This document shows positions 57,768-64,000 of a DNA stretch of 64,000 nt, in pieces. A program made the translations under genes and the position numbers. Under the pieces are notes generated by a model. The model had not been told where the DNA came from, did no database searches, and worked only from the letters and a program-made list of their open reading frames with translations. Where the stretch lies: assembly GCA_023078555.1 (NCBI GenBank), contig CM041198.1, positions 7,611,836-7,675,835 on the forward strand, given 5' to 3'. Position 1 is the stretch's first letter; the number at the start of each line of letters is the position of its first letter. This DNA is from Ulva prolifera. Taxonomy: Eukaryota; Chlorophyta; Ulvophyceae; Ulvales; Ulvaceae.

Positions 57768-57893
57768 ATCTAAATTTACTGAGCCGTATCCTATTGGACA
57801 TTGATAACTCCGAGTTAACGGGACCACATATGCCGAAGGGGTAAACCACCTGGAAACCCCCCTCAGACGACCGTACGCAACTCACTCATTGCT
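57768..57893 (+). mobile_element. Copy of the 148-bp short element
   Basis: Matches the reverse complement of 46924-47071, from near AGCAAATCTAAATTTACTGA to GTACGCAACTCAC, including CGAAGGGGTAAACCACCTGG. Confidence 0.75.
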
Positions 57894-58553
57894 GTGTATC
57901 TCTGAGATAGAGACCAGTGTGAAGTTGCCTTGCAGCATTTTCTGGGCTGCCATCCAGATAGGAGACCTAAATATCTGCTCCTGAAATTTGGTCGGCAAAT
58001 CTAGGGGGTTTTCCCCACTGGCTGTAAGGGGCTGACGATGAAGGTCGCTCGGCTGCGGGCGCACTCTCTGCTGCTGTCGCTGCATAGATGCTGACTGCTG
58101 TGATGGTGTGACGGTGTTGTATCTGGCGTTGGTGTGATTGTGCTGTGCCAGTGAATGGCTCTTCCTTGATCAATTAGCCATCATAATAGCTCATGCCAGA
58201 TGGATCCACATGGACGTGTTTGGAGAAAGGCAGGTGGTGGACAGGCAGGCAGGACATCCACTGTTCTGTGAAGCTGTGCAGCAAGTGCCCGCCCTGCTTT
58301 CATATGCGGGGATGAAAACGTTGGCCTTGCAGGCATTGTTCGAGCGTCCATCATGTGCTTGACAGATGTTGTTTACTGAGTCACATCGCGGCAATGTAGT
58401 CACTAGCGAGACGAGCACTTCGTGTGTCCGAGCCTGTGGCAAGCATACCCACGAATGCCAGAATTCAAACCAGACTTGGCCGGAATGGGATGACGTTGGG
58501 TTTGCGAATCACCCCGCGCAGGGGAATTGTGCCTGTCGGAATCAGAGCCAGGT

Positions 58554-58651
58554 GTGGCAGTCCAGTGATAAGACCGCTCTACCACTGGACACTTGCACGT
58601 CGCGACGTGCCTGTGTCCAGTGGTAGAGCGGTCTTATCACTGGACTGCCAC
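58554..58651. repeat. Perfect 38-bp inverted repeat (hairpin)
   Basis: Arms 58554-58591 and 58614-58651 are exact complements (GTGGCAGTCCAGTGATAAGA...). The 22-base loop itself contains the 16-base palindrome GCACGTCGCGACGTGC. The whole could fold into a stem of about 45 bp. Each arm is itself a near-palindrome related to 56345-56386, so this is an inverted dimer of that unit. Confidence 0.92.
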
Positions 58652-61309
58652 GCCAGGTTAGCTTCGCTCAGCAGTGTGGCGGTGATGTGCACCCGTTCCT
58701 CCTTCATGGCCGTTCAGAGCCCGGCTTCTACGGGGAATGAGTCACCAACATGACCATAAGCGTGACTACGATGCTGACATTCACCATCTCTTCTGCGGGT
58801 GTATCATGAGGTGACGACCTGTGTGCACCGGAGCATGTGTTCCGTGACAGCGAGGACGGTGTTCGTCACGCACCCCCATTAACAGCACACCTCAACACAT
58901 GATGCTCGAAATTAGGTTGTGACAAATTCCTGAGCGTGAGGTCGTGATCCCACAAGGCTGCAGCCTAAGCTGAGCTGCAGCCCGTTCCGAGGGCGTAGGC
59001 ACAGCTGTGTACAACCAGAAGCCCCGACCACATTAAATCCAAAGGCGATGACGCAATCTTCCATGTCCCGCCAACTGTCTGGGATGCACGCTGCCTCAGT
59101 CGACACGCTGAATCGCCAGCTGCGCTGAACAGTGCTGGGGTGAACTTGAGCTTGTGCTCTCACGCGTGCGAAACAACGGCCAACAGAATGTCAAATACGA
59201 CGCTTTCACTGTAACCAGCCTTCAGCATTCCCGTCCGCTACTACTCTGATGGCGGGGTACATATTCCGACGTTTGCAGATCAGTATCCCCTGCAATGTTG
59301 GAGCAGCAGCTGTGGGGTCCGGCTCCGGTCTGGACCAGGGCAGCACTGCCGTCCAAATCATGCCATGACATAATCATGCATAGCATGGAAGCATGTCAGT
59401 CCGTCACATTTACTCGAGTAATCGCGCCGGAGGTGAGGCATTCATGCCGGCCGCGGTCTACCAGTGCCTGCATTGGCGTTCACGAAGTTCACATGCCTGT
59501 GTATGGCTGTGGACGATATGATCAGTGCAACAGTCAATACGTATTGTTCGTCGTCAGTTATCGTCGTTCGACATTGACAGCGAAGATACCACGGCGGCCA
59601 TCAAGTTTGTGCTGTGTTGACCTTGTTTGCCGATCTGAACTGTTTCAGGACCAACCATGCCCGGGTATGTTCACACTTTGACGTATGCATAGTATTATAG
59701 TGCGTGAGTGCAATACTTTGGTGACATGCCGGCGGTCGATGCCGAAAGCATTGGTGCATGAGCTGGCTTCAATGCGCAGTCCCGGCGGTGTCTGTTTCCT
59801 CTACGCGTGCGGAAAACAGCGCACGCACCAATACACTACTGTCCAAAATGATGGCAATTATGTAGCTCTGTATATTGCTGTCGCATTTGCTGCCAGCTAG
59901 GCGGCTGTGGACAGGAATGAGCGCCGGGGCTTGCGATCGGTGCCATCCCGGAGCCTTGGCCTGGCTGTCTGACAAGCGTTTGTCAACGATTTCTTGCCCC
60001 TGCAGTTTTTCGCTCAAGAGATCGCCAATTCAGATAGTTGTGGGACTACTTGGATTGCATCGCGGCATTTACGCAGCAACTGCGGACGAACATGACTCCG
60101 TGCTTGAACATGGTATGCAGTCAAACGCTGAAGCTGCAGGCGTCGAGCATGGAGCACTCCGGACGTTATTGAATGCGGCTGACGATTACGGCGCAGGTGA
60201 GCCCACATAGCATGACCATGTACAGCATTGAGGCAAGCCCTGCGTTCCTGCGCTTTCTGTGGCATCTGAGCTCCGTGCGTAGGCGCACCTTGCTGCTCGA
60301 ACTTCCGCTCGAGATGACCATGATGACATCAGAACTGCCATAAATATTCTACAGTAATTTACACATCTCCGCCGACATGAGCTCGCCATCTCGGGCGTGT
60401 CATCGGTCGTGTGTACATGTGCCGATAGCTGTGGACAGCTCCAGTCCACATTCGGAGCGCCTTGAATGCTCCCAGTCAGACATGAGCAAAGCACGGTTAC
60501 GTATCCACAGGAAGGTCGTGGGACATGTCACCGCCTGTGACGCTGTTCCACAATTTCGGTGCATGTTGTACGATCGTGCGACCATGAATCGGGACGTGCT
60601 CGCGTGAAACCGGGTCCAGTCAACAGGTTGCGCTGCTCAGATCTACCGCGAGTGGGTTTTTGCATGGCACAACAGATATATGCATGTTTCAGGGATCGAC
60701 AGTGTGACTGTGATGTGTGCTGGTGTGCATCCTGTATCTCACATGGCGACAGCAGACACGTATACGCTGGCAGCAGTCGCCTGCCGCTGCGTTCAAGGAA
60801 GCGCCTATGCATTATGTCCCAACAACGACCCGATTCGCGTTCGTCTCCGACACTGGGCCAACCATGCCAACGGCACCAGCCCATGGCCGCTTGAGAGCAC
60901 TTGCGCACCATACTGCGGTTAGTGATCGAGTGCCGTGGAGAGCTGATCTTGTCACATCAGAATCCACCATCCCGCAAGCTTGCCTAAAGCATTGCAGCAA
61001 TCCTGGCCATTCCTAGTCATCTAACCATTGCTGCCCCATACTTGTTGAAGTTGATGCGTGGCCTGCTTTCTCAACTGCCACTGGTCTCTCTTTTCACAGC
61101 CTGAGCTGAGTACAGCCAGCAGATCTGCCAGTTTGCAGGAGCCACATCAAAGCAGCACTGCTTTGATGAGCTCACCAAAGAGTCTGCAGTGCCCTGCTGC
61201 ATCCCCTACATATAGTCAGCAGTGCCAAGCTCTGCTCCACACTGCCATCCTGCAAGTGCCATGGCAGAAGCCCACTCCCAGCTCCACACAGCCTGAAACG
61301 ATGCATGGT

Positions 61310-61384
61310 GGTGCAGGCCTATATTCCCAAAGGATAGGGAATCCATGTTGGTGCAGGCTTATATTCCCAAAGGATAGGGAATCC
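61310..61384 (+). repeat. 42-bp tandem pair
   Basis: TATTCCCAAAGGATAGGGAA occurs twice, 42 bases apart, with the preceding GGTGCAGGC also repeated. Confidence 0.8.
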
Positions 61385-61582
61385 GCACATGCACTGCAGA
61401 CTTCAGGTCTCACCGTCCACTCTGGCAGCAGTGGCCTTGTTTGTATGCATGCAAAGCTAGGTGCACCCCACACAGCCAGCAGACCACACCACTGCCATCC
61501 TTGCTGGCATAAGCATTGAATGCACCAGCAGGTGTATGGTGTACTCCCACGGCTGATCCATCCACAGCGCACTCTGCCATAC

Positions 61583-61673
61583 ACACACCAGGGCGAGCGG
61601 CTGGGCCATGCACAGCAACTCTGCCATAGCCATCAAGTTGCTGTGCATGGCCCAGCCGCTCGCCCTGGTGTGT
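61583..61673. repeat. Perfect 37-bp inverted repeat (hairpin)
   Basis: Arms 61583-61619 and 61637-61673 are exact complements (ACACACCAGGGCGAGCGGCT...). The loop is 17 bases. It is unrelated in sequence to the hairpin at 58554-58651. Confidence 0.92.
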
Positions 61674-61724
61674 TGTTGTCCGTTCGTTCTATCTCAGCTG
61701 TCTCCCGTCTAGTGCATGTAAAGT

Positions 61725-61803
61725 AAAGTAAATCTAAATTTACTGAGCCGTATCCTATTGGACATTGACAACTCCGAATTAACGGGACCACATATGCCGA
61801 TGT
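61725..61803 (+). mobile_element. Partial copy of the 148-bp short element
   Basis: It matches the first half of the copy at 57768-57893, from AAATCTAAATTTACTGAGCC to CCACATATGCCGA, then diverges. Confidence 0.7.
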
Positions 61804-62220
61804 ACTAGATCTGCCATTAGACACACCAGTCAGCCTGACTACACACACAAGTGCTGAGTCATCATTGCAACTCTGCCAGTGTCCCCGTGGGTTGATGGCT
61901 TCATGATCATGCACACATAGGTTGCACCATACATTCAACCACGAGATCAGTCCATGGCAATACCAGTGTCAATCTCCTGAGGTCTAGAATTCAACAGTTT
62001 ACACGTATCCGGCCATTGTATGGCAGATCAAGCAAAGAAATCAACTCATTCGCCACGCGAGCAAAACCAAACATCAGTCCAGAGTGAGGGCCGCATGCAG
62101 CGTGGGACGTTGCAGGCACCGCGGCCAGCCTGCCGCAACTCGCGTGAAACGAGTCCCGCAGGGGTCCGCACCTGCGCGATCGTGGCATGTTGATGCGTGA
62201 ATGCATGAGTGTCGCTGCAG

Positions 62221-63725
62221 GTGTCGTTGCAGGGGAAGACTACGTGGAGGAGGAGGGTGGCGCGTTTGCCGGAGCCGGCGCTGACTACGCCACGCCGGGG
62301 GATGCCGCAGCCACACCCGGCGCGCTGCCGGACCTCGAGCCCAGTGCGCTGCCGCCCACCCCTGACTGAGCCCCCCTGATCCAACACCCCGCCTGCTGCC
62401 GTCTACCTGCCTGACTGGAGCATCAGGGCTGTGGTTCCGACAGCTAATGATGACCAAAACATTGTCGCGGGGATGCGCACGATAGGTCGCGCCGAGAACC
62501 CGCCGCTACAGGGTGCACGGTGCCGTCTTCCTGGGGCCACCATCCTGTCCACTGCGGTGACGGGCTGCCTGCGTGACCAATCGTGCGACACGCATGTTGA
62601 TTTTGGAGTGATCAGGCCCGGACCTCGGTCCCGATGCCCCCTTCGGGCGAGCGAGCACGCTTCGATCGATGGAGTGGAGGGTGTCACCGGGCACGGGGCT
62701 CTGCGCTGAAAGCCTGACACAGCGCTGTCCTGCAAGCAGCTCCACCGCACGAAGCATCATGTTGGCGGTCGGTCTGTTGCGTCGAGTCCACGGCCTCCCC
62801 GTCTGCCACGTGTGGAAGCTTTCGCTTGTGCCACTTTGGTCGAGCGCGCTGTATGTCGCAGAACGCAGACCGAGTAGTCAGTATTGTGTTGCTAGCAAAG
62901 GAAAGAAACAAAACCAAGGATGCTGGGCCTGCTGCAGCTGCCGTGGATGACTACGGCACTGATACCGAAGCCGGCCCCACCCCGGCCCCCGCGCCCGCCG
63001 CCACCCCGACCACCGCCGAGCCCGCTGCTGTGACGCCTTCTGTTAGCCCCGCAGAGCCAACTGCTGTGGACCCGGTGGCTGAGCCCATCGGCGCGGAGCC
63101 GACCGTCGGGCCTGAGGTGGTTGCGCCGCTGGTAGACGAACCGACCGGCGGCCCCGAACCTGCGGCACTGGAGCCAGAAAGCACGGTGGCTCCAGGCACA
63201 GAGGAGGGCGACATCGTACCACTAGAGCCGGGCACAGAGGCGGATGAACCAGCTGACGGTGGCACAGCCGATTCTGACTCCGAGACAGTCAGCGGCGAAG
63301 TGCCCCCGGGTGCGTCCCTCTTTCATTCTGATACCGTGCCCTAGGCAGCTGTGTGTACAATGGAGCTTGTATCTTTTATTTTTCGCCAGTGGTGGCTCGA
63401 GTGCATGGGTCTTTGTGCCCCAACTGCACCGGCAGTTTGTCCATCTCAAGGGGCGCACCCCGTAGCGCATCTCCCGGGTGTGAGTGCTGAGCAGACGTGT
63501 CGGCCGGGCCTCCCGAGCGCGTCAAGCGTCAGCATGAGGCCGTGCTGAGCACAGTCCTAAGCCCTGATCATCGCTCCCTCCGTAAACTTGATGTCCCTCA
63601 AATATTTGTTTAGCATTGTTCAGCGTTGCCATGTTGCAGAGGCAGATGGTGCGGGCGCTGAGGCTGGCGCCGCCGGCGTCGTGGCTGCGGTCGCCGCGCT
63701 CCTGGCCGCGCCGCTCCTACTCTAG
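62221..63725 (+). CDS. Secreted-type Ala/Pro/Glu-rich protein with putative GPI-anchor signal, gene C (first exon not found)
   Basis: Three exons read in frame: 62221-62343 (or from 62233), 62938-63309 and 63640-63725. Both introns are phase 1, with donors GTGCGC and GTGCGT. The first module (EDYVEEEGGAFAGAGADYAT) is of the same acidic/aromatic type as exon 2 of genes A and B. The second starts AVDDYGTDTEAG and runs into a long Pro/Ala/Glu/Thr-rich stretch ending in an acidic DSDSETVSGEVPP. The last exon (ADGAGAEAGAAGVVAAVAAL...) ends in a short hydrophobic Leu/Ala tail, equivalent to exon 4 of A and B. The acceptor phase demands an upstream exon with the signal peptide, which I could not find in 61.6-62.2 kb. 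It is related to A and B by architecture rather than alignable sequence. Function unknown. Confidence 0.5.
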
Positions 63726-64000
63726 TGCGCTAGTGCGGCTTTAGAGAACACCTTGATGTTTCCCCTGCAGCGCGGCCTGTGCGTGGCCCGTAAGGCTGCC
63801 GGAGGATGCCCCGGCTGTGAACCAGGCAGCTTTTGGCTGCAGCGTAGTCATTGCGGAGTGCATGGAACTCATGCATTGCGGCCCCTGCCGGCATGAACAA
63901 GCGCGTCCAGATAGAGCGGATGCTAGGCGTCTGGGTGGATCTGCGGCCCGCGTGCCGCGAGCTGTTACCTGTAGAGCTTTTAGATGAGCCGTTGACGGCA
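63726..64000. other. 3' flank of gene C
   Basis: Short terminal stretch without a recognisable feature. It probably holds the 3' UTR of gene C. Confidence 0.4.

Larger units (their letters stand above)
57371..62220. other. Stretch between unit B and gene C
   Basis: Nearly 5 kb without a supported gene. It holds two copies of the 148-bp element family (57768-57893, 61725-61803), two hairpins and a 42-bp tandem pair at 61310-61384. Several frames of 60-130 codons around 59.3-60.9 kb show no recognisable domain. The 5' exons of gene C, if present, should lie near the right end. Confidence 0.4.

Noticed and set aside
58554-58651. Tandem tRNA genes
   Set aside because: D-arm resemblance only. 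The sequence is a perfect inverted repeat and cannot form two cloverleafs.

Overview
The window is nuclear DNA of a GC-rich unicellular eukaryote, most likely an alga. Genes are split by spliceosomal introns whose donors very often read GTGCGC. Proteins are rich in Ala and Pro, homopolymer C/G runs and TGCATGCA palindromes are common, and several eukaryotic transposon classes are present. I cannot choose between a green alga and, for example, a haptophyte from the sequence alone. I see no bacterial features, CRISPR array, rRNA or convincing tRNA gene.

Layout. 1-3144: the 3' two thirds of an OSCA/TMEM63 (CSC1-like) mechanosensitive channel gene with six exons. 3783-6292: a short, broken Ty3/gypsy LTR element with near-identical LTRs and a perfect 5-bp target duplication. 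7410-10211: a five-exon F-box plus SPRY protein gene. 13985-15154: a hAT-type DNA transposon remnant with an 8-bp target duplication. 16925-20518: a long ORF of an R2-like LINE (zinc fingers, reverse transcriptase, restriction-like endonuclease). 20.6-31 kb: about 10 kb with no confident gene, only short repeats and weak ORFs. 31012-31958: a second hAT element of the same family. 35754-43508: a six-exon Ser/Thr protein kinase gene with a tail of about 770 low-complexity residues.

44.8-57.4 kb is a diverged tandem duplication with a unit of about 6.3 kb. Each unit carries one four-exon gene for a small secreted, Ala/Pro-rich protein with a C-terminal hydrophobic tail that looks like a GPI-anchor signal. 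A third, more diverged relative lies at 62221-63725. All their internal introns are phase 1, so the modules are symmetrical and could be shuffled or duplicated. Exons are far better conserved than introns, which supports real, selected genes. I consider this modular surface-protein family the most interesting content. The duplicated block also works as a natural age marker: several mobile elements sit in one copy and not the other. These are a 148-bp element, a 780-bp insert with an unknown ORF, a third hAT relative and a truncated LINE tail. Two near-perfect hairpins lie at 58554-58651 and 61583-61673.

The channel, F-box/SPRY and kinase genes are ordinary single host genes on the + strand with no evident functional link. 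All gene models are read from splice signals and frame continuity, with no transcript evidence.
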